Of a stretch of 30,183 nt of DNA, positions 15,953 through 22,381 are shown piece by piece; position 1 is the first letter of the stretch; every line of letters starts with the position of its first letter. The translations under genes were made by a program, and so were the position numbers. The notes beneath the pieces are model-generated. The model was not told the DNA's origin, ran no database searches, and worked only from the letters and a program-made list of their open reading frames with translations. The stretch is from DASYVD01 sp036000545 (GTDB lineage Bacteria; Actinomycetota; UBA4738; CALAEC01), in contig DASYVD010000125.1 in NCBI GenBank assembly GCA_036000545.1, positions 1 to 30,183 of the forward strand, given 5' to 3'.

Positions 15953-16168
15953 GGGCGAAGTCGGATGCCGCAGGTGCGCAAATCGGCACAGGGATCCGGG
16001 TTGTTCATACCTAATAGGGAGAGTTATGAAGCAAGGAGGAACAAAGCGGGCGATCTTCTGGGCAGAGTCGCTTGGGAGGTGGTGGGCCTGGTCGCAGGCG
16101 TTTGAGCGGGAGACCGAGGCCGTAGACCGGCGGTCAGCCAGCAAGGAGGGAGACAGGAGGAGGAAGCC

Positions 16169-16597
16169 ATGGCGGAGCCGACTCTCTACGAACGCGTTGG
16201 TGGCATCTACGCCATCGCCGCGGTAGTGGACCACTTCAGCGACCAACTACTGAAAAACCCGAAGGTGGTCGAGGCAAACCCCGAGTTGAACGAATGGCAC
16301 ACGAAGACGTATCCCGGACGGCTGCCAGGCCTCAAGTTCCTGAGGACACTGTGGGTGGCCTCGGTGGCGGGCGGACCGTTTCAGTACACAGCTAGAGAGC
16401 TACGCGATGCCCATTTCGACCTAAAGATCCCCCCCGACGTATTCGACGAGGTCGAGGCAGAGCTTGGCCGCACCCTTGATCACTTCAACGTGCCCGAGCG
16501 TGAGAAGGGGGAAGTTTTGGCCGCATTCGGCGGATGGAAGGATGAGGTGACAGCTGGTTCCAAGCAAGGAGCCGTCAATTGGCGTCGTTGGCGTTGA
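16169..16597 (+). CDS. Group I-type truncated haemoglobin
   Basis: 142 residues from ATG 16169, preceded by AGGAGGAGG. The globin pattern is clear from LYERVGGIYAIAAVVDHFSD and VVEANPELNEWHTKTYPGRLP; the likely proximal heme-binding His lies in RELRDAHFDLKIP. The helix before it includes LKFLRTLWVASVAGGPFQYT. Truncated globins bind O2, NO or CO and often help against nitrosative stress. It stands alone, with no partner reductase coupled to it, although the Rieske/FAD set lies upstream on the same strand. Confidence 0.92.
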   Translation: MAEPTLYERVGGIYAIAAVVDHFSDQLLKNPKVVEANPELNEWHTKTYPGRLPGLKFLRTLWVASVAGGPFQYTARELRDAHFDLKIPPDVFDEVEAELGRTLDHFNVPEREKGEVLAAFGGWKDEVTAGSKQGAVNWRRWR

Positions 16598-16922
16598 GCC
16601 GAATGTGGGACGCTAGATGCGCGCTGAAGCGCACAAAAAACGAATAGCGAACCGGGCGAGCGATTTGTGGATCGCGATGCAGCCAGGGTTGTTCCTTTGC
16701 CTCAGCCTTCCTGCTGGCGCGCCAGGCACCTGTTTCATCCACTGGGATACTCGGACGTCCGGGGGCGCTTCAGGCTGTTAGCAGCTTTCGTCGCTGGCGT
16801 CACGGATCGCCTTCCGGCGTTTGGGGCCTTCCAGCGAGGAGCTTGCTTTGCATGGCGCAGAAAAGCCGCAAGATGCATGCGAACGAGCACCAACCCATAC
16901 GGTCCTATAGGAGCCGAGTGAA
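16598..16922. other. Gene-poor stretch after the globin
   Basis: The only notable structure is a small inverted repeat TGCGC-GCTGAA-GCGCA followed by an A-run near 16618-16640, which is not a standard plus-strand terminator. An 84-codon frame at 16667-16921 lacks any recognisable pattern and is not called a gene. Confidence 0.35.
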
Positions 16923-17095
16923 GGGCCTGACCAGGGCCTTCAGCCATTTCCGCAGGTGACGGGACCGCGTGGCTGCGGCCTCACTATCCGTAGGTCGGAG
17001 GGAGGTTCAAGTCCTCCCCCGCCCCACCAGGAGACGCGCACGTCAAGAGGCTGATTCTTACTCGCCTTCTCCGAGTTGACACGAGTTGTCCCGCA
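16923..17095 (+). repeat. Diverged direct repeat, copy B, containing a tRNA 3' half with CCA
   Basis: Partner of the repeat at 1263-1431. The tRNA-like part runs from about 16979 to 17028: loop CTCACTA, T arm GGAGG-TTCAAGT-CCTCC, acceptor strand CCGCCCC, then A and an encoded CCA. Flanks shared with copy A are GGGCCTGACC upstream and CGCACGTCAAG, CTGATT and GAGTTGTCCCGCAT downstream. No 5' tRNA half exists, so it is not a functional tRNA gene. The two copies bracket about 15.5 kb. Confidence 0.6.
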
Positions 17096-17425
17096 TAGGT
17101 CACGAGTTTTTCGCGCACGGTTACCCAATCTGTTACTCGGTGTCAGGGCGCCCCGTGGGGGGCGAGGCGGGCTCAAACGTCGTCGGCCGGGGGGGTCGGT
17201 GACCTGCTTCACCCCGGTATGGGCCTTGGTCCTTCTGGTCACTTCTCCCATTTCAGTCTCCCGCCCGGAGGCTCCAGCCAGCGGCATCTCAACGACATCC
17301 GGACCGTCATCGTCCGCAGTGAACCGGATGGCCCGTTTGACACGAATACGCAGGTGGGATGAGGATGCTGTGGCCATCGCATCCCGAGCTTGAGGGATCT
17401 TCTGCCATCCGGAGGGAGGGGGATC
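17096..17425. other. Gene-poor stretch before the Asp-box gene
   Basis: The stretch between repeat copy B and the secreted protein gene contains no recognisable coding sequence. The promoter of the downstream gene should lie here, but I cannot assign one with confidence. A good ribosome binding site (GGAGGGAGG) lies at its 3' end. Confidence 0.35.
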
Positions 17426-18964
17426 ATGCGCAAAGCCTTCGTTCTTGCGGCGCTCTTCGCAGTCGTGATGTTCGCTCTCGGACCTGCCCAGGCGGGACCG
17501 ATGTCCACGACGGCGGTGACGCAGGTCTCTGGGACGAGCCTGTTCGCCGCGTGCACCGCGGACAACGTGGCCGGTCAGACGGGGACGGTCTTCCCCAACA
17601 GCGAGGTCGAGCCTTGGATCGACGTGAACCCACAGGACACCGACAACATCGTCGGGATCTGGCAGCAGGACCGATGGTCGAACGGCGGTGCTAGGGGGCT
17701 CGTTGGGGGGGTGAGCCTCGACGGAGGGACGAACTGGGCACAGGTGATCATCCCCGGAATCTCCGACTGCTCCGGCGGGATCTACGACCGCGCCACCGAT
17801 CCGTGGGTGTCATTCAGCCCGGACGGGACCGTTCACCAGCTGGCCCTCTCCTTCAACGACGTGGCCCCGCCGTTCGTGGAGGGCCCCGGAGGCGACTTCG
17901 ACCACGCCCTCCTCGCCAGCAAGTCGACCGACGGCGGGCTGACCTGGTCGGCGCCCGTCGAGGTCATCCGCGACCTCGACGCCAACGTATTCAACGACAA
18001 GCAAAGCATCACCGCCGATCCTCACGACTCCAATTTCGTGTACGGGGTGTGGGACCGGCTCATCTTCCCGCCAAGCGAGCGGGCCAGCGTGATCGCCGGC
18101 TTCGTGACGGCGGCGTTCCGGGGCCCCATCTGGTTCTCCCGGACGACCGACGGCGGGGACACGTGGGAGCCGGCGCGGCTGATCTACGACCCGGGCCAGA
18201 ACAGCCAGACGATCGCCAACCAGATCGCGGTTCTCCCCAACGGAGACCTGGTGAACCTCTTCACCCTGATCACGCTAAGAGGGGGTACGTTCCCGAAGGG
18301 CGAGATCTTGACCGCGGCCATGATCCGGTCGGAGGACCGGGGCGTCACGTGGGGACCTCGGGCCCGGAGCGAAAAGATCAGGCCCATCCGCATCAGCCCC
18401 ATGCGGACGATCGGCGTGGAAGACCCGGACACGGGCGAGCCGCACCGGGTGGGCGACATCATCCCTGACATCGCGGTCGACATGAACGGCGGAATCCTCT
18501 ACGCCGTCTGGCAGGACGCCCGGTTCAACAACATGGAGGCCGACGCCATCGCGTTCTCGCAGTCCACCGACGGCGGATTTACCTGGTCGTCGCCGATCAA
18601 GGTGAACAAGACTCCCACGGACATTGCTATCGAGAACCAGCAGGCCTGGACCGCCTCGGTCCACGTGGCCGACGACGGCACGGTCGGTGTCACCTACTAC
18701 GACTTCCGGAACAACACGGCCGGAGGCGGCACCGACACCGACCACTGGCTAGTCCACTGCCACGCGGACTGCACGAACTCGAGCAACTGGTCCGAGAACC
18801 ACGTGGCCGGGCCGTTCGACAGCCGCCGGGCCCCGGTGGCTCGAGGGTTCTTCCTCGGCGACTACGTCGGCCTGGACAACGTTGGGAACACGTTCACGCC
18901 GTTCTTCACGCAGACCACGGCCACGGACCCGGCGAACGAGTACTACGCTGAGGTTTCGCCTTAG
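17426..18964 (+). CDS. Secreted Asp-box (BNR/sialidase-like) beta-propeller protein
   Basis: 512 residues from ATG 17426, preceded by GGAGGGAGG. Residues 1-23 form a signal peptide (MRKAFVLAALFAVVMFALG, then AQA). Five Asp-box repeats of the S/T-x-D-x-G-x-T-W type are visible: SLDGGTNW, STDGGLTW, TTDGGDTW, SEDRGVTW and STDGGFTW. This indicates a six-bladed sialidase-type propeller. A catalytic Tyr/Glu pair and Arg triad of true sialidases cannot be assigned with confidence, so it may be a non-catalytic binding or glycan-processing protein. It is monocistronic and followed by a strong terminator. Confidence 0.88.
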   Translation: MRKAFVLAALFAVVMFALGPAQAGPMSTTAVTQVSGTSLFAACTADNVAGQTGTVFPNSEVEPWIDVNPQDTDNIVGIWQQDRWSNGGARGLVGGVSLDGGTNWAQVIIPGISDCSGGIYDRATDPWVSFSPDGTVHQLALSFNDVAPPFVEGPGGDFDHALLASKSTDGGLTWSAPVEVIRDLDANVFNDKQSITADPHDSNFVYGVWDRLIFPPSERASVIAGFVTAAFRGPIWFSRTTDGGDTWEPARLIYDPGQNSQTIANQIAVLPNGDLVNLFTLITLRGGTFPKGEILTAAMIRSEDRGVTWGPRARSEKIRPIRISPMRTIGVEDPDTGEPHRVGDIIPDIAVDMNGGILYAVWQDARFNNMEADAIAFSQSTDGGFTWSSPIKVNKTPTDIAIENQQAWTASVHVADDGTVGVTYYDFRNNTAGGGTDTDHWLVHCHADCTNSSNWSENHVAGPFDSRRAPVARGFFLGDYVGLDNVGNTFTPFFTQTTATDPANEYYAEVSP

Positions 18965-19319
18965 TCGAGGCGATCCCGAGCAGGGTTGCCGGCCGCCCTC
19001 CGTGGCGGCCGGCAGTCCTTATCGGAGAGCCTCCAGCACCGCCAGTCGGTTCCCACATCATCGCGCCGACACCACTTGACGCGAGCCTACGGAGGGATAA
19101 CCCCGCCCCGGGCAGCCAGGAAACCAGCCGGCATCGACCAGGGATGGGGTAGAGGACGAACCGCCCATCGGCGTCGGCCCGGAGCTCGCCCTGGAAATCT
19201 CCGGCCAGGTTCCGGATCTGCACGTAGGCGCGCGCCGCGGGACGTCCCCCGATCGTCACGGTTCCGGTGAGCCTGGCACCCGTAGTCCTGACGTCCGCTA
19301 GCTGCTTGGGCCCGCACAT
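18906..19319 (-). CDS. DUF1416 (SseC-like) protein with abnormal C-terminus
   Basis: The start ATG at 19319 has GGAG upstream and lies 13 nt after the ATP-grasp gene. The N-terminal 70 residues fit DUF1416: the MCGPKQ start, TGTVTIGGRPAARAYVQIRN, a beta-sandwich of the carboxypeptidase-regulatory type and GRFVLYPIPGRCRLVSWLPG. In mycobacteria this family is paired with the thiosulfate sulfurtransferase, as here. The frame then continues for about 65 residues of unlike, Arg/Gly-rich sequence through the 18988-19013 terminator and into the end of the convergent gene. A frameshift or decay near 19105 may have removed the natural stop. Confidence 0.7.
   Translation of the reverse strand: MCGPKQLADVRTTGARLTGTVTIGGRPAARAYVQIRNLAGDFQGELRADADGRFVLYPIPGRCRLVSWLPGAGLSLRRLASSGVGAMMWEPTGGAGGSPIRTAGRHGGRPATLLGIASTKAKPQRSTRSPGPWPWSA
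18988..19013 (+). terminator. Strong hairpin terminator after the Asp-box gene
   Basis: GCCGGCCGCC (18988-18997) and GGCGGCCGGC (19004-19013) form a perfect 10-bp stem with a 6-nt loop, 24 nt after the stop codon. Only a weak T-containing tail (AGTCCTTAT) follows. It may also serve the convergent minus-strand operon. Confidence 0.75.
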
Positions 19320-19332
19320 CGGCCTCGCTCCT

Positions 19333-20283
19333 TCAGCCCACCGCCCTGGCCCCTGCCGCGACGCCCGCTCGTTCGAGGATGAGATCCACCAGGTCCACGA
19401 AGGGGTCGAACCCCACCACGTTCGGCGCGTCGGCCACGAAGTTCGACAGCGCGTTCACGTCGTAGAAGTAGGGGAGTCCGTCCCTCGCGTTGACCAGGTA
19501 CTCCACCCCTCCCACGTCGATCTTGGCCGCGGACATGATCCGCAGGGCGCCCTCGACGACCTCGTCCGGAGGGTCGTAGGCCTCGACCGGGAGCCCCCTC
19601 CCCGACACGCCGTCGGCCACCCCCGGCAGGTCGCAGTAGTCCGCCGGGCACAGGTTGAACGTGCCGGGCACCAGCCGGAGCCGGATGGCGTAGAGGAGCC
19701 GGCCCCCCAGGACCTCGATCCGGACGATGGCCTCGTCCTCGGCCGGGAGGTACTCCTGGACCAGGGCGGTGTGGTCAGGCCCCAGTTCCAGTTGTCCCGC
19801 GGCCGCGGCCCCCGCCAGGTCGTCCGGGCAATCGAAGGCCCGGATCCCCGCGCCGCTCCCTCCCACGTTAGGCTTGACCATCACCGGGAACCGGAGCCCC
19901 TCGGCGGCGGCCGAGGCCTGGGACGGGAGGTTGATCACCCGGGCCCGCGGGTAGCGCAGGCCGAGGCGGGCGAACAGGCCGAGCTGCCGGGCCTTGGACA
20001 CCTCGACCGCAAAGGCGCGGCAGCCATTGAGCACGTTGGCCCCGATCTCCTCGAGGTGGGCCAGGTAGTGCAGCGTGTGGAAGATGGCCTGGCCGTGGCC
20101 GCGGCGCCATGCCGAGGGGCTCATCCTGTTGACCAGCAGGGGGTAGGGGCTCGTCCGCAGGCCCGGATCGAACGTAAGGGTCCCGGCATGGATCCGCTCA
20201 TAGGGGATCCCGCGCCGTTGGAGCTCGGCGAAGAGCGGCCGGAACCACTCCGGGTGCTCGTAAAGGATGCCGATGCTCCCCAC
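19333..20283 (-). CDS. ATP-grasp family protein (RimK-like)
   Basis: 316 residues. GTG 20283 is chosen because AGGAGG lies 5 nt upstream, overlapping the stop of the carbonic anhydrase gene. The ATP-grasp core is visible: PVMVKPNVGGSGAGIRAFD (nucleotide-binding Lys and Gly loop), ALVQEYLPAEDEAIVRIEVLGG, and the metal-binding end YFYDVNALSNF. Such enzymes ligate a carboxylate to an amine or thiol using ATP. The N-terminal domain (SIGILYEHPEWFRPLFAELQ) is RimK/glutathione-synthetase-like. The substrate is unknown. Its place in a sulfur operon hints at a thiol-containing substrate, which is inference. Confidence 0.85.
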   Translation of the reverse strand: MGSIGILYEHPEWFRPLFAELQRRGIPYERIHAGTLTFDPGLRTSPYPLLVNRMSPSAWRRGHGQAIFHTLHYLAHLEEIGANVLNGCRAFAVEVSKARQLGLFARLGLRYPRARVINLPSQASAAAEGLRFPVMVKPNVGGSGAGIRAFDCPDDLAGAAAAGQLELGPDHTALVQEYLPAEDEAIVRIEVLGGRLLYAIRLRLVPGTFNLCPADYCDLPGVADGVSGRGLPVEAYDPPDEVVEGALRIMSAAKIDVGGVEYLVNARDGLPYFYDVNALSNFVADAPNVVGFDPFVDLVDLILERAGVAAGARAVG

Positions 20284-20293
20284 GGTCACCTCC

Positions 20294-20812
20294 TCAGGCC
20301 GCGTGGCCGGACGCCGCCCGCTCGACCTCCTCCAGCCGTCCGGTCCGGACGTCGTAGACGAATCCGGACACGGGGATGTGGTCGGGGATGAACGAGGACT
20401 CCCGGATCCGCTGGACGTCGTCCCGGACACTCTCCTCGAGGTTCGCGAAGGGCAGGAAGTCGATCCCGCTGGGGTCCGCCGCGGTTCCTTCGGCGAGCTT
20501 ACGCCGGAGGTCCTCGTTGGTGAACGTGAGCATCCCGCAATCGGTGTGGTGGATGACCACGAACTCCGTTGTCCCCAGGAGCCAGGTGGAGATGATCAGC
20601 GAGCGGATGGCGTCCTCGGAGGCCCGGCCGCCCGCGTTCCGGATGACGTGGGCGTCACCGATCTGGAGCCCAAGGAACTTCTCCGGGTGGAGCCGGGCGT
20701 CCATGCAGGCCAGGACGGCCAGGCGCTTGCCGGGCGGCATGGGAAGGTCGCCCTTGTCGAAGGTCTTGGCGAACTGCAGGTTCGCCTCGAGCAGCTCGTC
20801 GATCACAGGCAC
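20294..20812 (-). CDS. Beta-class carbonic anhydrase
   Basis: 172 residues. GTG 20812 lies 8 nt after AGGAGG; an in-frame GTG at 20821 falls inside that site. Zinc ligands Cys36 (ACMDAR), His89 and Cys92 (IHHTDCGM) and the Asp38-Arg40 dyad are present, giving the usual beta-CA active site. It converts CO2 and bicarbonate. The small size, about 170 residues, matches the Rv1284-type mycobacterial enzymes. It is the second gene of the sseA operon, 52 nt after sseA. The reason for grouping with sulfur genes is not known. Confidence 0.92.
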   Translation of the reverse strand: MPVIDELLEANLQFAKTFDKGDLPMPPGKRLAVLACMDARLHPEKFLGLQIGDAHVIRNAGGRASEDAIRSLIISTWLLGTTEFVVIHHTDCGMLTFTNEDLRRKLAEGTAADPSGIDFLPFANLEESVRDDVQRIRESSFIPDHIPVSGFVYDVRTGRLEEVERAASGHAA

Positions 20813-20864
20813 TCGAACCACCTCCTCGCTATGGTCGGGAGCTCGGTCGTTGTCGGGGTGCCCG

Positions 20865-21713
20865 TTATCGCTCGACGGGCACCCCCACCAGCGAGCCGTA
20901 CTCGGTCCAGCTCCCGTCGTAGTTCTTCACGTCGGGGAACCCGAGGAGTTCGTTCAGCACGAACCAGGTATGCGACGAGCGTTCCCCGATCCGGCAGTAG
21001 GCGATGACCTCCTTGTCCGAGGTCACGCCCTCACCCTCGTACAGGGTCCGGAGCTCGTCGGCGGATTTGAACGTCCCGTCGTCGTTGGCCGCCTTCCCCC
21101 ACGGGATGTTGACGGCCTGCGGGATGTGCCCGGGCACCTGGGCCTGCTCCTGGGGAAGGTGGTCGGGGGCCAGCTTCTCGCCCCGGTACTCCTCGGGGGA
21201 CCGGACGTCCACGAAGGCGGCCACTCCGCCCTCGCGTACCCGGGCCAGGACGTCCTCGCGGAGGGCCCGCACGTCTTCGCGGACCGGCTCGGTGATCCGG
21301 ACATCGCTCTCCGGGTAGGACGAGAGATCCTTGTCCAGCTGCCGGCCCTCCAGCTCCCACTTCTTCCGGCCCCCGTCCAGCAGCTTGACGTTCCCGAACC
21401 CGAGGTAACGGAGCAGCCAGTAGCCGTAGGCGGCGAACCAGTTGTTGTTGCCGCCGTAGAGCACCACCGTCGTTTCGGGCCCAACCCCGGCCCGCCGGAG
21501 CAGCAGCGACAACTCCTCCTGGTCGACGTAGTCGCGGTTGTTGGGGTGGTGCAGGTCGCGGAACCAGTTCCAGGCCACCGCCCCCGGGATGTGCCCGCTC
21601 TCGTAGGCGGTCGTGTCCTCGTCGACCTCGATCACCCGTACGGTTGGGTCGTCGAGGCGCTCGGCCAGCCAGCCAGTCTCTACCAGCGCATCCAGGTTCG
21701 CGTACTCGGCCAC
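20865..21713 (-). CDS. sseA: Thiosulfate sulfurtransferase (rhodanese), SseA-type
   Basis: 282 residues from GTG 21713, with AAAGGAGG 5 nt upstream. Two rhodanese domains: an inactive N-terminal one with YESGHIPGAV, and a C-terminal one with VDVRSPEEYRGE and the persulfide-forming Cys240 in the active loop CRIGERSSHTW. It moves sulfane sulfur from thiosulfate or 3-mercaptopyruvate to thiol acceptors. Its neighbours are carbonic anhydrase, an ATP-grasp protein and DUF1416. The last of these is its usual partner (SseC) in mycobacteria. It is preceded by a roughly 230-nt leader with a short Cys-containing ORF and a strong hairpin. Confidence 0.93.
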   Translation of the reverse strand: MAEYANLDALVETGWLAERLDDPTVRVIEVDEDTTAYESGHIPGAVAWNWFRDLHHPNNRDYVDQEELSLLLRRAGVGPETTVVLYGGNNNWFAAYGYWLLRYLGFGNVKLLDGGRKKWELEGRQLDKDLSSYPESDVRITEPVREDVRALREDVLARVREGGVAAFVDVRSPEEYRGEKLAPDHLPQEQAQVPGHIPQAVNIPWGKAANDDGTFKSADELRTLYEGEGVTSDKEVIAYCRIGERSSHTWFVLNELLGFPDVKNYDGSWTEYGSLVGVPVER

Positions 21714-21774
21714 GGCTTCCTCCTTTCCGCCGTCCTGCTAACTCGTCCTAACCAGGAGCCCTCACCGGAAAAGG

Positions 21775-21801
21775 GAGAGGGCCGCCCGCGGCGGCCCTCT
21801 C
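21775..21801 (-). terminator. Attenuator-like hairpin in the sseA leader
   Basis: A perfect 12-bp stem with a 3-nt loop (arms 21775-21786 and 21790-21801) lies 61 nt before the sseA start. On the minus strand it is followed by CCTTTTCC. Its centre (GCCGCGGGC on the minus strand, 21784-21792) is exactly complementary to nine bases within the upstream leader ORF (GCCCGCGGC, 21832-21840), giving an alternative fold. Confidence 0.6.
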
Positions 21802-21822
21802 ACGTGGTCTGGGTACGCGCTT

Positions 21823-21885
21823 CTACGGCCGGCCGCGGGCCTTCCTCTTGCCCGTCCGCGGACAGCACATCCGAGAAGGGATCAT
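21823..21885 (-). CDS. Short leader ORF with tandem Cys codons upstream of sseA
   Basis: A 20-codon frame from ATG 21885 to TAG 21825-21823. It has an internal ATG at 21870 followed at once by two Cys codons (TGC TGT, codons 7-8), and a basic end (KRKARGRP). No strong Shine-Dalgarno sequence is visible. It lies inside the predicted sseA leader, 21 nt before the hairpin, and codons 16-18 can pair with that hairpin. In mycobacteria, Cys-rich leader peptides act as cysteine-responsive attenuators for the related sseA/DUF1416 operon and others. I infer the same role here; the sequence is not a clear homologue. Confidence 0.45.
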   Translation of the reverse strand: MIPSRMCCPRTGKRKARGRP

Positions 21886-21951
21886 GGCGCCGACCAGACC
21901 GTAGCAGCGAGACCGGATCAAATTCCGACCTTCTGAGTAGGATTCAGGTCC

Positions 21952-21980
21952 TTTCTACGACGGTGACCGCTCCCTGTCAA
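21952..21980 (-). promoter_or_regulatory. Putative sigma70-like promoter of the sseA operon
   Basis: On the minus strand, TTGACA (21980-21975), a 17-nt spacer and TAGAAA (21957-21952). The predicted start near 21945 gives a leader of about 230 nt that includes the Cys ORF and the hairpin. Confidence 0.55.
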
Positions 21981-22007
21981 CCCCGCTTTGCCTGCAGGGC
22001 CTCTGCC

Positions 22008-22033
22008 GCTCGAGCTGGAACGATCGCTCGAGC
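22008..22033. repeat. Pair of GCTCGAGC palindromes between divergent sulfur operons
   Basis: Two identical 8-bp palindromes at 22008-22015 and 22026-22033, with centres 18 bp apart. They lie just upstream of the sseA promoter and upstream of the thrC-side promoter region. They may be operator half-sites; the protein is unknown. Confidence 0.3.
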
Positions 22034-22169
22034 GGAGATTGGGTCTCCCTCTCTGGTCTCACAGCGAGTTCGCCGCGCCGAATTTGACATCCAGGGGCCG
22101 GCCGCCGAAGATGTTGGGCCAATCGAATACGGGCTCCGGGCGCCCCCTGCCAAGGCGATCCGGAGTGAC

Positions 22170-22268
22170 CTCATCCAGAGCGGTGGAGGGACAGGCCCAG
22201 TGAAGCCGCGGCAACCCTGAAGGCAGGGTGCCAATTCCTGCCCCCCGGGCCCCCGGGGGAAAGATGAG
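22170..22268 (+). ncRNA. SAM-I (S-box) riboswitch aptamer
   Basis: Core elements occur in order. P1 is CTCATC (22170-22175) pairing with GATGAG (22263-22268). AGAGCGGTGGAGGGAC follows the 5' arm, then GGCCCAGTGAAGCCGCGGCAACC, the P3 stem (ACCCTGAAGGCAGGGT), and GCCAATTCC with the closing P4 (CCCCCGGGCCCCCGGGGG) before AAAGATGAG. These match the conserved SAM-I aptamer, which binds S-adenosylmethionine. The position upstream of a terminator and the thrC-like gene indicates repression when SAM is plentiful. A TTGACA at 22084-22089 may be the -35, but its -10 is unclear. Confidence 0.95.
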
Positions 22269-22283
22269 GAGTTTTCTGGGTGC

Positions 22284-22313
22284 GAGGTCCGCTCCGGCGG
22301 GCCTCTTTCGTTT
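22284..22313 (+). terminator. Riboswitch expression-platform terminator
   Basis: GAGGTCCGC (22284-22292), a TCCG tetraloop and GCGGGCCTC (22297-22305) form a 9-bp stem with one G-U pair, followed by TTTCGTTT. It is 15 nt after the aptamer and 69 nt before the thrC-like start, as expected for transcriptional control by SAM. Confidence 0.85.
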
Positions 22314-22381
22314 GGGACCACCGAGGCGGGAGCAGTCCGGCGCGAGCGGATCCCGACTGTCGGATCTAGGAGGAGGCGTCG

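Noticed and set aside
16026..16226. Short plus-strand ORF before the globin (Trp-rich, GRWWAWSQAF)
   Set aside because: It overlaps the globin start and has no recognised pattern; a weak GGGAGAG site precedes it, but this is not enough to call a gene.
16618..16645. Terminator after the globin
   Set aside because: The stem is short and is followed by A residues, not T, on the plus strand.
16975..17030. Complete tRNA gene at copy B
   Set aside because: Same reason as copy A; in addition the anticodon loop CTCACTA is degenerate.
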